Made by a program: the position numbers and the translations under genes. From contig CAVQID010000013.1 in assembly GCA_963712485.1 (NCBI GenBank), positions 1-64,000 on the forward strand: a DNA stretch of 64,000 bases, read 5' to 3'. This DNA comes from JALORV01 sp963712485. Lineage in GTDB: Bacteria > Pseudomonadota > Gammaproteobacteria > Burkholderiales > Burkholderiaceae_F. Of this stretch, positions 33,069 to 41,520 are shown piece after piece; within the stretch, counting starts at the first letter, position 1, and every line of letters begins with the position of its first letter. The notes under the pieces are model-generated. The model saw only the letters and a list, made by a program, of their open reading frames with translations, was not told the DNA's origin and did not search any database.

Positions 33069-34255
33069 GGCTCCGATCCGAGCAGGCCGTCTACCCGATC
33101 GATCATAAGATCGATTTCGTCGACGCTGACATTCAAGGCCGGCATCAGGCGCAGCAGGTTCGCTCGCGGGCTGTTGAGCAGCAGACCCTCCGGCACCAGA
33201 TCGCGTGCCCTTTCGACAAGCGCGGCGCCGATCGGACGCCCGAGATCGAGCGCCTGCAACAGCCCGCGGCCGCGCCGTCCGGCCAGGCGGTGCGCGTTGA
33301 TCAGGTGGTCGAGCCGGCGCTCGAGATGCACTGCCACGGCGCGCACCGCGGCCAGGAAGCCGGGGCTGGCGATGGTGTTCAGAACGGCACTGCCGACCGC
33401 CGCCATCAGCGGGTTGCCGCAGTAGGTGCCGCCCTGGTCGCCGTGCTCGAACGCCGCGGCGACATGGGACTGTGCCAGCAGCGCGGCCAGCGGCACGCCG
33501 CCGCCGAGTCCTTTGCCGAGCGTCATGATGTCCGGCCGGATGCCGGCGTGTTCGAACGCGAACAGGGCGCCGGTGCGGCCGACCCCGGTCTGAATCTCGT
33601 CGAGGATCAACAGCAGTCCGTGCTCGTCACACAGCGTCCTCAACGCACGCAGGAAGGCGTCATCCGCCGGTACCACGCCCGCCTCGCCCTGGATCGGTTC
33701 GAGCATGACGGCCACCGTCTTTGTAGTGAGCAGAGCCTGCACCGACGCGAGGTCATTCAGCTGCGCCTTCGGAAAGCCGGGGACCTTGGGCTCGAACAGC
33801 CGATCCCAGCCGGGCTTGCCGCTCGCCGCCATCGTCGCCAGCGTGCGGCCGTGGAAACCTTCTGCAAAAGTGATGATCTCGTGGGCACCGCCACGATGAT
33901 GTTGTCCCCACTTGCGTGCCAGTTTGATCGCGCCCTCGTTGGCCTCGGCACCGCTGGAGCAGAGAAAGACGCGTTCCATCCCGGAAAGCTCGGCGAGCCG
34001 TTGTGCCAGTTGCAGGGCGGGCGCGTTGTAGAACGCCGGGCTCGCGCTGACCAGACACTGCGACTGCCGCGTCAGCGCCTGCGTGATCTCCTGCGGACAA
34101 TGACCGAGCGCGTTGACCGCCCATCCCTGGACGAAATCGAGGTAGCGCTTGCCGCGGTGGTCGATCAGCCAGGAGCCTCGGCCCTCGACGAACACCAGCG
34201 GCGGGCGCGCCGCGACGTCCATTATGGCGTCGGTCTCGTAGGTATCGATCTTCAT
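33065..34255 (-). CDS. argD: Acetylornithine aminotransferase
   Basis: 396-aa class-III PLP aminotransferase. SSGAEANEGAIKLARKW, EIITFAEGFHGRTLATM, MLEPIQGEAGV, LILDEIQTGVGRTG, and PLP-binding Lys248 in TLGKGLGGGVP; these fit ArgD. It catalyses the step after ArgC, encoded in the same operon. The ATG has GAGGA upstream. Immediately before it lies an intrinsic terminator, and before that a short Arg-rich ORF, so expression is probably attenuated. Ornithine or succinylornithine aminotransferase is the main alternative. Confidence 0.92.
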   Translation of the reverse strand: MKIDTYETDAIMDVAARPPLVFVEGRGSWLIDHRGKRYLDFVQGWAVNALGHCPQEITQALTRQSQCLVSASPAFYNAPALQLAQRLAELSGMERVFLCSSGAEANEGAIKLARKWGQHHRGGAHEIITFAEGFHGRTLATMAASGKPGWDRLFEPKVPGFPKAQLNDLASVQALLTTKTVAVMLEPIQGEAGVVPADDAFLRALRTLCDEHGLLLILDEIQTGVGRTGALFAFEHAGIRPDIMTLGKGLGGGVPLAALLAQSHVAAAFEHGDQGGTYCGNPLMAAVGSAVLNTIASPGFLAAVRAVAVHLERRLDHLINAHRLAGRRGRGLLQALDLGRPIGAALVERARDLVPEGLLLNSPRANLLRLMPALNVSVDEIDLMIDRVDGLLGSEP

Positions 34256-34270
34256 CGCACTTTCCTCGTC

Positions 34271-34303
34271 AAAAACAAAAAGGCCGCGGGGTCCGCGGCC
34301 TTT
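34271..34303 (-). terminator. Intrinsic terminator (attenuator) just upstream of argD
   Basis: On the minus strand: AAAGGCCGCGG, loop ACC, CCGCGGCC, then TTTTTGTTTTT. A perfect 8-bp G/C stem with a strong U-tract ends 15 bases before the argD ATG. No promoter fits between it and argD, so transcripts entering argD must cross it. This placement marks it as an attenuator. Confidence 0.88.
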
Positions 34304-34329
34304 CGTGGGTACTTCCGGTGGTCCGGTGG

Positions 34330-34404
34330 TCAGCCCAGCGCGCGCGCTCCCCTGCGGAAATCCGCATGACGTCGCTCGCGTCGGAAGACGTTGACCTTGT
34401 TCAT
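34330..34404 (-). CDS. Arg-rich 24-aa leader peptide of the argD operon
   Basis: ATG at 34404 opens MNKVNVFRRERRHADFRRGARALG and ends with TGA at 34330 (sequence given as two parts: MNKVNVFRRERR then HADFRRGARALG). Seven of 24 codons are Arg, in two clusters, using CGA, CGC, CGT and AGG. It sits between a predicted promoter and the terminator that precedes argD, the architecture of trp- or his-type transcription attenuators. With arginine plentiful, fast translation would allow the terminator; stalling at Arg codons would favour readthrough. The function is inferred. Confidence 0.7.
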   Translation of the reverse strand: MNKVNVFRRERRHADFRRGARALG

Positions 34405-34411
34405 GGAAATA

Positions 34412-34438
34412 AGTCTACCCCAGGTTCCGCGATTGCAA
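34412..34438 (-). promoter_or_regulatory. Predicted promoter of the arginine leader/argD operon
   Basis: TTGCAA (34438-34433), a 15-base spacer, TAGACT (34417-34412), then seven bases to the leader ATG. The spacer is short. Transcription would begin at or next to the leader start codon, giving a leaderless leader peptide. Confidence 0.4.
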
Positions 34439-34516
34439 CAGATGGTCGGTTTTCGGCACATGCGTCAGCGCGGCCGACATGATCTGCCCGGTCTGTCGAG
34501 GTCGCGTTCGACGGCT

Positions 34517-35581
34517 TCAGGCCTGCACCAGGTCCGCCTGCGAGGTAAACGCATCAGCGAAGAACTGGTCGTCGGGCAAACCGCAGAGTGCGCTGAAGTC
34601 TCGGCGGGCCGCATCGATCATCAGCGGCGCGCCGCAGGCATAGACCTGGTGTCCGGAAAGATCGGGGAAGTCTTCCATCACCGCGCGATGCACGAAACCC
34701 GTGCGACCGACCCAGCCGTCTTCGGGCCGCGCGTCCGACAGTACCGGCACGTAGCGAAAGTTCGGTTGCTCGCGGACCCAGCGTGCAGGCAGCGCATCGA
34801 AGTAGAGGTCCGGTCGCGCGCGTGCGCCCCAGTAAAGCACGACCGGACGAAATACCTTGCCGGAGTCTTCGCGATTGATGCCCTCGGCAAAGAGGTGCTC
34901 GGCAAGCGCCTTGATTGGTGCGAAGCCGGTGCCGCCGGCCACCAGGATGATCGGGCGCGGGTTGTCCTCGCGGAGGAAGAACGTGCCCATCGGCCCTTCG
35001 ACGCGGATGATGTCGCGCTCCTTGACCGGCTGCGCGCCGGTGCCGAAAAGGTTGTCGGTGAACACACCGCCCGCCATGTGACGTATGTGAAATTGCAGTT
35101 GCTCGTCGGCGTGCGGCGGAGTCGCGATCGAATACTGCCGACGCGTGCCGTCGCGCAGGATGAAGTCGAGGTACTGCCCGGCCAGGTACTGCAGCCGCTC
35201 CGTCGCCGGCAATTGCAGCGCAACGATCGCAACGTCGGGTGCCACGCGTTCGATACGCGCGATGCGCGCGGGCATCTTCTTGATCGGGATGTCGCCAAAA
35301 CCGGTGAGTTCGCGTGCTTCGATAACCAGGTCGGTCTGCGGCCGCGACGAACAGAAAAGCACCAGACCTTTCGCTTCATCGGCCGCTGAAAGTGCAGACG
35401 TCGAATGCGGACCCTGGACCACGCGACCTTCAACGACTTTGCCGCGGCAGCTCCCGCAAGCCCCGTTCTTGCAGCCGTAGGCGAGCCCGATGCCCTGCCG
35501 CAGCGCCGCGGCCAGCACAGTTTCGTCGCCCTCAACGGTGAAGGAACGTCCGCTTGGGCGGACACTGATCTCGAAGCTCAT
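34517..35581 (-). CDS. 2Fe-2S ferredoxin-NAD(P)H reductase (AscD/phenol hydroxylase-reductase-like)
   Basis: 354-aa electron-transfer protein. The N-terminal plant-type ferredoxin domain has C37, C42, C45 and C77 (GCKNGACGSCRGKV...LFC). The FAD domain has RQYSIATPP, and the NAD domain has VAGGTGFAPIKALAEH and VYACGAP near the end. Similar proteins are annotated as CDP-6-deoxy-delta-3,4-glucoseen reductase, but many are generic oxygenase or flavin reductases; there is no sugar pathway here. The ATG at 35581 (MSFEISVRPSG) fits the family. Divergent from the SDR gene. Confidence 0.88.
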   Translation of the reverse strand: MSFEISVRPSGRSFTVEGDETVLAAALRQGIGLAYGCKNGACGSCRGKVVEGRVVQGPHSTSALSAADEAKGLVLFCSSRPQTDLVIEARELTGFGDIPIKKMPARIARIERVAPDVAIVALQLPATERLQYLAGQYLDFILRDGTRRQYSIATPPHADEQLQFHIRHMAGGVFTDNLFGTGAQPVKERDIIRVEGPMGTFFLREDNPRPIILVAGGTGFAPIKALAEHLFAEGINREDSGKVFRPVVLYWGARARPDLYFDALPARWVREQPNFRYVPVLSDARPEDGWVGRTGFVHRAVMEDFPDLSGHQVYACGAPLMIDAARRDFSALCGLPDDQFFADAFTSQADLVQA

Positions 35582-35586
35582 AGAAT
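35581..35586 (+). promoter_or_regulatory. -10 box placed 6 bases before the SDR gene start
   Basis: TAGAAT, six bases, then ATG at 35593. It implies a leaderless transcript. It also overlaps the start codon of the divergent reductase gene. Confidence 0.4.
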
Positions 35587-35592
35587 CGCGCG

Positions 35593-36558
35593 ATGGAATG
35601 CAATCGGCCCGCGACGTCACCGCACGCGAGTCGCGGACGACGAAAGCTGGGTCGGCCGCGCCTGCTGATCATCGGCTGCGGCGATGTCGGGCTGCGCATT
35701 GTCTCACGCCTCGCCGCGCGCTTTCGCATCGTCGCGCTGACATCAACCCCGGCGCGCGTCGCATTGCTGCGCGCTGCAGGCGCCGTTCCGATCATCGGCA
35801 ATCTCGACCAGCCACGGACGCTGCGCCGCCTGCACAACATTGCGAGCCGTCTGGTTCACCTTGCGCCGCCGGGCGATGAAGGTGCCAGCGACACGCGCAC
35901 TCGACATCTTGCCGCGGCGCTCGCCGGCAGCGTGCGACGCTCCGTGTACATCAGCACCACCGGCGTATACGGGGATCACGGCGGGCGCAGCATCGACGAA
36001 ACCGCACGCCTTTTTACGGTCAATGCGCGGTCGGTGCGGCGTATCGACGCCGAGCACACGATGAGGAGCCGGCTGCGATCGGCCGTGCTGCGCGTGCCCG
36101 GCATCTACGGCCATGACCGCCTGCCTCTCGACCGGCTGAGACAGAAACTGCCGGCGCTGGCGGACGCTGACGACGTCTTCTCCAACCACATCCACGCCGA
36201 CGATCTCGCGCGCATCGCGATCGCATCGCTCGCGCGCGCGCGCGCCGCACGCGTCTATAACGCGGTCGACGACAGTGCGCTGAAAATGGCCGAGTACTTC
36301 GACGCCGTGGCGGACGCCACCGGCCTGCCGCGGCCGCCGCGCCTGCCACGCGCGCAACTCAAAGCGGCCGTGTCGGCGATGATGTACTCGTTCATGACGG
36401 AATCGCGGCGGCTCGCAAACCAGCGGCTGAAGCACGAACTGCGCGTGCGCCTGATCTACCCGACGGTTGCGGCTGCACTAGCGACCGGGGCCGTCGAAAA
36501 TGCCGACGGCCCCGGAGGGTCGCCGCATGATGCGCAGGCTCGAGCCGCGCATCGCTGA
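35593..36558 (+). CDS. NAD(P)-dependent SDR/epimerase-family protein
   Basis: 321 aa. Extended-SDR fold: RLLIIGCGDVGLRIVSRLAARF (about 23-44) is a GxGxxG nucleotide site. SVYISTTGVYGDHGGRSIDE carries the Ser/Tyr of the active site, and VLRVPGIYGHDRLPLDRL and VFSNHIHADDLARIA follow. It resembles YeeZ-like proteins of unknown substrate. The basic N-terminal 20 residues are unusual; translation probably starts at the ATG six bases after a TAGAAT box. It ends 11 bases before the convergent spoVR gene. Confidence 0.83.
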   Translation: MECNRPATSPHASRGRRKLGRPRLLIIGCGDVGLRIVSRLAARFRIVALTSTPARVALLRAAGAVPIIGNLDQPRTLRRLHNIASRLVHLAPPGDEGASDTRTRHLAAALAGSVRRSVYISTTGVYGDHGGRSIDETARLFTVNARSVRRIDAEHTMRSRLRSAVLRVPGIYGHDRLPLDRLRQKLPALADADDVFSNHIHADDLARIAIASLARARAARVYNAVDDSALKMAEYFDAVADATGLPRPPRLPRAQLKAAVSAMMYSFMTESRRLANQRLKHELRVRLIYPTVAAALATGAVENADGPGGSPHDAQARAAHR

Positions 36559-36569
36559 TGCTGCCGAGG

Positions 36570-38183
36570 CTATGTGCGGTGAATCTTCAACCGGTTGTCG
36601 CTGTCGTCGACTTCCTCAAGCACGACGTCAAACTGCCACAGATCCTTGATGTAGCCGAGAATTTCGGTCGCGGTTTCGGCATCGAGCAGACGGCCGCGTT
36701 CGACCCGATGCTGCAGCAACAGGGCGCGGTCGCCGTCGGCCGAGAAGCGCGTGATCGCCAGCGACGGCGTGTGTTGCTCGGGACGATACTGGGCTGCGAG
36801 CATCTGCCGCATCCGCGAATAACCCTGCTCGTTGTGGATCGCCCGGACGGTGTACTTGCTGCGGTCGTCCTCGTCATCGGCAAGGGCGAACAGTCGCAGA
36901 TCCCGCATCACCTTGGGCGACAGGTACTGCTCGATCAGGCTTTCGTCCTTGAAATTGGCCATCGCAAAGTGCACCGCCTCGACCCAATCGGTCGCCGCCA
37001 GACGCGGGAACCACTCGCGATCCTCGGGGGTGGGCTGCTCGCAGATGCGACGGATGTCGCGATAGATCGAAAAGCCCAGTGCGTAGGGATTGATGCCGCG
37101 ATAAATTTCCGCGTCGAATGACGGCTGGGTGACGACGTCGCTGTGGTTCGACAGCCACTCGAGCATGAAGCCGTCGTCGACCTGGCCGTTGTCGTACAAC
37201 TCGTGCAGCAGGGTGTAGTGCCAGAAGGTCGCGGCGCCTTCGTTGGCGACCTTCGTCAGCCGCTGCGGATAGAAGTACTGCGAGATCTTGCGCACGATGC
37301 GCACGAGTTCGCGCTGCCACGGCGCGAGCCTCGGTGCGCGCTTCTCGATGAAATAAAGCAGGTTTTCCTGCGGATCGAAGGACTCTGCAGCAGCATCATC
37401 CTTGGCGGCGGCGCCCTCGTACAGATAGGCAACATCAGGGTTGTAGTGATGCTGCGCAAAACGCAGCCGCTCCGCCAGGCGCTCGCGTTCGCGGATCGCC
37501 GACAGTCGCGCCGGCTTCTTGTAGCGATCGATACCGTACGGCGCGAGTGCGTGGCAGCAGTCAAGGATGCGCTCGACTTCGCGCCAGCCGTGCTGCTGCT
37601 CGCAATCGAGGATGAAGTTTCGTGCGAACGTCAGGTAATCGAGGATGCCGTCGGCCTGCGTGAACTGGCGGAACAGGTAGTTGCTCTTGAAGAACGCGTT
37701 GTGACCGTAGGCGGCATGCGCCATGACCAGCACCTGCAGTGGCAGGGTGTTGGTCTCCATCAGATACACCAGGGACGGACTGGTGTTGATGACGATTTCG
37801 TAGGCCAGCCCGCTCATGCCCTTCTTGTAAGAGTGCTCCTGGCCAAGCAGCTGCTTGCCGAAGCTCCAGTGTGCGTAGTGAACCGGCATGCCGACCGTCG
37901 AACACAGGTCGATCATCTGCGCTGCCGTGATGACCTCGTACTGGATCGGATAAGTGTCGAGCTGCAGCCGCTGCGCGTGCTCATTGAGCGCGACATCGAA
38001 GCGCTCGAGCAGCGGTACGGTCCATTCCGTTCCGACCGCGATCGGTGCAGCCACGCGCTTCGCTCCGGGCGCAGGCATCGGCACCGCCGGCCGCGACAGC
38101 AGCCGCGGCCACGGCCGTTCGGTGGCGGTGGATGAATGCAGCCGCGCGGGCGCAGACGATTCGGCGAGGTCCCAGGGATTCAT
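36570..38183 (-). CDS. SpoVR-family protein (YcgB)
   Basis: 537 aa. The SpoVR core begins near residue 55: WTVPLLERFDVALNEHAQRLQLDTYPIQYEVI. MPVHYAHWSFGKQ, YEIVINTSPSLVYLMETNT, ANEGAATFWHYTLLHELYDNG and YALGFSIYRDIRRICEQP follow. The first 50 residues are a Pro/Arg-rich extension beyond the usual length of about 510. The frame is open still further upstream, but that part overlaps yeaH. It is third in prkA-yeaH-spoVR, a trio widely conserved in bacteria and linked to stress and stationary phase; the molecular role is unknown. Confidence 0.93.
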   Translation of the reverse strand: MNPWDLAESSAPARLHSSTATERPWPRLLSRPAVPMPAPGAKRVAAPIAVGTEWTVPLLERFDVALNEHAQRLQLDTYPIQYEVITAAQMIDLCSTVGMPVHYAHWSFGKQLLGQEHSYKKGMSGLAYEIVINTSPSLVYLMETNTLPLQVLVMAHAAYGHNAFFKSNYLFRQFTQADGILDYLTFARNFILDCEQQHGWREVERILDCCHALAPYGIDRYKKPARLSAIRERERLAERLRFAQHHYNPDVAYLYEGAAAKDDAAAESFDPQENLLYFIEKRAPRLAPWQRELVRIVRKISQYFYPQRLTKVANEGAATFWHYTLLHELYDNGQVDDGFMLEWLSNHSDVVTQPSFDAEIYRGINPYALGFSIYRDIRRICEQPTPEDREWFPRLAATDWVEAVHFAMANFKDESLIEQYLSPKVMRDLRLFALADDEDDRSKYTVRAIHNEQGYSRMRQMLAAQYRPEQHTPSLAITRFSADGDRALLLQHRVERGRLLDAETATEILGYIKDLWQFDVVLEEVDDSDNRLKIHRT

Positions 38184-38238
38184 TGACCTGCCCCGACGCC
38201 GCGGTCGACGGATGCGCACGAGGGAGGAAACCGGGTGC

Positions 38239-39543
38239 TCATGCGGCCGCTTCCTTGCGCGCGAAGAGTTCCCGGAACACGGGCCAGATGTCGCGCCGGT
38301 CATGCACCTTGCGCATCGCGAATCCGCTCGCCGCGACCGTCTCGTAGCACTGCCACAGGTCCGACGGCCGGTTGAACCAGCCGCTCGGATTGCTCGACGG
38401 AATGTCGATATAGGCAAAGTAGCGCACGCGCGGCAGGAGCTCCGCCCTCAGGTAGCCGGCGCAGCGCTGTGCGTCGTCTTCCCCGCAATCGCCGTCGGAG
38501 GCCTGCGCCACGTAGACGTTCCAGTCCTGACCGGCAAAGCGCGTATCGATCACTTTCTGTGCCAGCTGCAGTGCCGGCATCACCAGCGTGCCGCCGGACT
38601 GCGGATCGTGGAAGAAGGTCTTTTCGTCGACCTCCTGCGCCGTCTCGGTGTGCCGGATGAAGACCACCTCGACCGCGTTGTACTTCCGCTCGAGGAAGAG
38701 ATACAGCAGCGCGAAAAAGCGCTTGGCCAGATCCTTCTTGCGTTCGTCCATCGAGCCCGAGACGTCCATTAGGCACAGCATCACGGCGCGAGTCGCCGGC
38801 GTGGCCACCGGCTGGCGCGCGCGGAAGCGCCGGTCGATCGCTTCCAGAAAAGGCAACTGCTCGCGGCGCGCGCGCAGCTTGGCGATGCCTTCCTCGATCT
38901 CGGTGCGCCGTTCGGCATCGCAAGGATCGAGTTCGTCGGCTTCCTGCTCGAGATTGGCAAGCTGGCGAGCGATACCGCCACGCAGCGCAATGCGCCGCGC
39001 GATCGACATGCGCATCGTCAGCACCGGCGACAGGTTGGCCAGCACCCCATCCTTGGAATAGCCGGCGCGACGCGTGTGGATGTACGTGACATCGCCGAGG
39101 CGGGTGCGCTCGAGGTTGGGCAGTTCGAGGTCGTCGAAGAACAGCCGCAGGAATTCGTCACGCGACAGCACGAAGCCGAAGTTGTCGCGGCTCTCGCCTT
39201 CGCCCGGTTCGTTGCCCTGCCCAGGACCCTCGCTTCCGCCCGGTCGATCGATCGTGTCGCCCGGCACGTATTCGCGGTTGCCCGGCAGCACGAAGTCGCG
39301 ACTGCCGGTCTTGTGATCATGATGCAGGTAGGGCTCTTTGAGCCCGCGGCCAGGGATCGAGATCCTGCTGCCCTTGCCGACGTCCGCGATGCCGCGCTTG
39401 CCGATCTCGTCGTCGACTGCGCGCTTGATGTCTTCCTTGAATCGGCGAATGAAGCGTTCGCGATTGACCGCGCTTCGCCCCGGCGGATCACCGCGCCGGT
39501 CGACGACGCGCATGAAACGGCTCGATGCGGAGGAGTCGGACAT
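38239..39543 (-). CDS. yeaH: YeaH/YhbH family protein (DUF444) with a VWA-like domain
   Basis: 434 aa. N-terminal RFMRVVDRRGDPPGRSAVNRERFIRRFK, Gly-rich linker (PGGSEGPGQGNEPGEGESRD, about 101-120), then a von Willebrand A-like domain with the metal-binding motif DVSGS (260-264) and TLVMPALQLAQKVI. It is expected to work with the PrkA kinase encoded upstream; a gap of about 24 bases separates them. Function is unknown beyond the stress/nitrogen-related co-expression described for the E. coli homologues. Confidence 0.94.
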   Translation of the reverse strand: MSDSSASSRFMRVVDRRGDPPGRSAVNRERFIRRFKEDIKRAVDDEIGKRGIADVGKGSRISIPGRGLKEPYLHHDHKTGSRDFVLPGNREYVPGDTIDRPGGSEGPGQGNEPGEGESRDNFGFVLSRDEFLRLFFDDLELPNLERTRLGDVTYIHTRRAGYSKDGVLANLSPVLTMRMSIARRIALRGGIARQLANLEQEADELDPCDAERRTEIEEGIAKLRARREQLPFLEAIDRRFRARQPVATPATRAVMLCLMDVSGSMDERKKDLAKRFFALLYLFLERKYNAVEVVFIRHTETAQEVDEKTFFHDPQSGGTLVMPALQLAQKVIDTRFAGQDWNVYVAQASDGDCGEDDAQRCAGYLRAELLPRVRYFAYIDIPSSNPSGWFNRPSDLWQCYETVAASGFAMRKVHDRRDIWPVFRELFARKEAAA

Positions 39544-39567
39544 AGCGTCCTTGAGGCTGCTACGCCG

Positions 39568-41520
39568 TCAAGACTGCGTCGACTTCTTGAAGTGCATGTA
39601 CCAGTCGACCAGGCGGCGCACCTGCTTCTCGGTATAGCCGCGCGCGGCCATCCGGTTGACGAAGCTCTTGTGGCGCTCTTCCATCTCCTGCGAACCCTTG
39701 GCCTCGAATGAAATGATCGGCAGGATGTCCTCGGTCTTGCTGAACATGCGCTTTTCGATCACGACGCGCAGCTTTTCGTAGCTGGTCCAGTGCGGATTCT
39801 TGCCGTGTGCGCGCGCCCGCAGCACGAAGTTGACAACCTCGTTGCGGAAATCCTTCGGATTGCTGATGCCGGCCGGCTTCTCGATCTTCTCCAGCTCGCC
39901 GTTCAGCGCATCGCGCGAGTACTGCATGCCGGTGTCCGGATCGCGCCAGTCCTCGTCCAGCAGCCATTTGTCGGCGTAGGTCACGTAGCGGTCGAACAGG
40001 TTCTGTCCATACTCGCCGTACGCGTCCAGGTACGACATCTGCAGTTCCTTTTCCAGGAACTCGGCGAAGCGCGGAACGATCCATTCCTTAATGTGCCCGC
40101 GCAGCCGCCGCTTGAATTCCTCCTGGATGTCTTCCTTCGCCAGGCGGTCTTCGAGCACGACCAGCAGGTTGACCGGGTCGGCAGCGATCTCGCTCGGGTC
40201 GCGATTGAAAGCAGCCGAGATCGTCTTGAACGCCCAGCGCGTCGAGAGCCCCGAGAAGCCCTCCTGCATGCCGGCGTCGTCGCGGTACTCCTTCACGCTC
40301 TTGCTGCGCGGATCGACATCCTTGAGCGTCTCGCCGTTGTATGACCGCATCTTGCTGAAGATCGACGAGTTCTCGGGCACCGCCAACCGCGAAAGCACGG
40401 AGAACTCCGCCAGCGTGCGCAGCGTCTGCGGCGCGCACGGCGCCTCGGACAGCGTCGAGGCCTTCAGCATTTTGTCGTAGATCCGCACTTCTTCATCGAC
40501 ACGCAGGCAGTACGGCACCTTGACCAGATACACGCGGTCGATGAACGCCTCGTTGTCCTTGTTGTTGCGGAACTTGAGCCACTCGGCTTCGTTCGAGTGC
40601 GCCATGATGAAGCCGTTGAACGGCAGTGCCGGCAGGGCCTCGGTGCCCTTGAAGTTTCCTTCCTGGGTGGCGGTCAGGATCGGATTGAGCACCTTCAGCG
40701 GCGCCTTGAACATCTCGACGAACTCGACACAGCGCGCCGACCCGAGGCACAGCGCGCCGGAGTAGCTATATGCATCCGGGTCGTCCTGCGCGAACTGCTC
40801 CAGCATGCGCAGGTCGACCTTGCCGACCAGCGACGAGATGTCCTGCGTGTTCTCGTCACCCGGTTCGGTCTTGACGATGCCGATCTGGTTCAGCACCGAC
40901 GGCATGATGCGCACGACACGGAACTTCGACAGGTCGCCCTGGTATTCCTTCAGCCGCTTCAGCGCCCACGGGGTAGCGATGCCGGTCAAAGCGCGGCGCG
41001 GAATGCCGTAGCGATCTTCTAGCTCGGCGCCGAAGCGCTCGCGGGGAAAGAGCCCCAGCGGCGACTCGAGCATCGGTGAGACCTTGCCCGTCAACGAGTC
41101 CTTCAGCGTATAGATCGGGAACTGTTCGCACAGCGACTTGATCTTCTCCGCCAGCGACGACTTGCCGCCGCCAACCGGCCCGAGGAGATAAAGCACCTGC
41201 TTGCGCTCTTCGAGTCCCTGCGCGGCATGCAGGAAGTACGCATACAGCGACATCAGCGTCTCTTCCATGCCGTGGAAATCGGCGAACGCGTCCCAGCTCT
41301 GGATGACCCGGTTCTGGAAGATTCGCGAAAGACGCGGGTCGTCGGCGGTGTTGACCAGCCTGGGCTTGCCGATCGCCTCGAGCACGCATTCGTGCGCGCT
41401 CGCGTACGCCATGCGGTCGCCCTTGCAGTAGCGCAGGAAGTCTTCCACGCCCATCTCTTCGTCCAGTGCGCGGACGAACGACTCGCGGAACGCTGTCAAC
41501 AGTTCAGTAGGCGCGTTCAT
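39568..41520 (-). CDS. prkA: PrkA-family serine protein kinase (YeaG)
   Basis: 650 aa, standard length. The AAA-type ATPase domain has Walker A GPVGGGKSS (114-122), SPMLESPLGLFPRERF and the long PrkA core. C-terminal kinase-like part ends in KSTQS. The ATG at 41520 has GGAGG at 5 bases; the frame upstream is open but non-homologous. It is the first gene of prkA-yeaH-spoVR. An inverted repeat lies immediately before the ribosome site. Confidence 0.96.
   Translation of the reverse strand: MNAPTELLTAFRESFVRALDEEMGVEDFLRYCKGDRMAYASAHECVLEAIGKPRLVNTADDPRLSRIFQNRVIQSWDAFADFHGMEETLMSLYAYFLHAAQGLEERKQVLYLLGPVGGGKSSLAEKIKSLCEQFPIYTLKDSLTGKVSPMLESPLGLFPRERFGAELEDRYGIPRRALTGIATPWALKRLKEYQGDLSKFRVVRIMPSVLNQIGIVKTEPGDENTQDISSLVGKVDLRMLEQFAQDDPDAYSYSGALCLGSARCVEFVEMFKAPLKVLNPILTATQEGNFKGTEALPALPFNGFIMAHSNEAEWLKFRNNKDNEAFIDRVYLVKVPYCLRVDEEVRIYDKMLKASTLSEAPCAPQTLRTLAEFSVLSRLAVPENSSIFSKMRSYNGETLKDVDPRSKSVKEYRDDAGMQEGFSGLSTRWAFKTISAAFNRDPSEIAADPVNLLVVLEDRLAKEDIQEEFKRRLRGHIKEWIVPRFAEFLEKELQMSYLDAYGEYGQNLFDRYVTYADKWLLDEDWRDPDTGMQYSRDALNGELEKIEKPAGISNPKDFRNEVVNFVLRARAHGKNPHWTSYEKLRVVIEKRMFSKTEDILPIISFEAKGSQEMEERHKSFVNRMAARGYTEKQVRRLVDWYMHFKKSTQS

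Noticed and set aside
34271..34303. Terminator merely ending the upstream reductase gene
   Set aside because: It lies over 200 bases past that gene, and the argD operon would then have no promoter in the remaining 15 bases; an attenuator explains the layout better.
33047..34369. Long plus-strand frame opposite argD
   Set aside because: It is antisense to a well-conserved aminotransferase and is a high-GC mirror frame rich in Arg, His and Gln.
36230..36252. GC alternating run as a possible repeat or Z-DNA element
   Set aside because: It lies within the SDR reading frame and encodes ordinary Ala/Arg residues; no wider repeat seen.
37143..38135. 330-codon plus-strand frame opposite spoVR
   Set aside because: Mirror frame of a conserved gene with no family resemblance.
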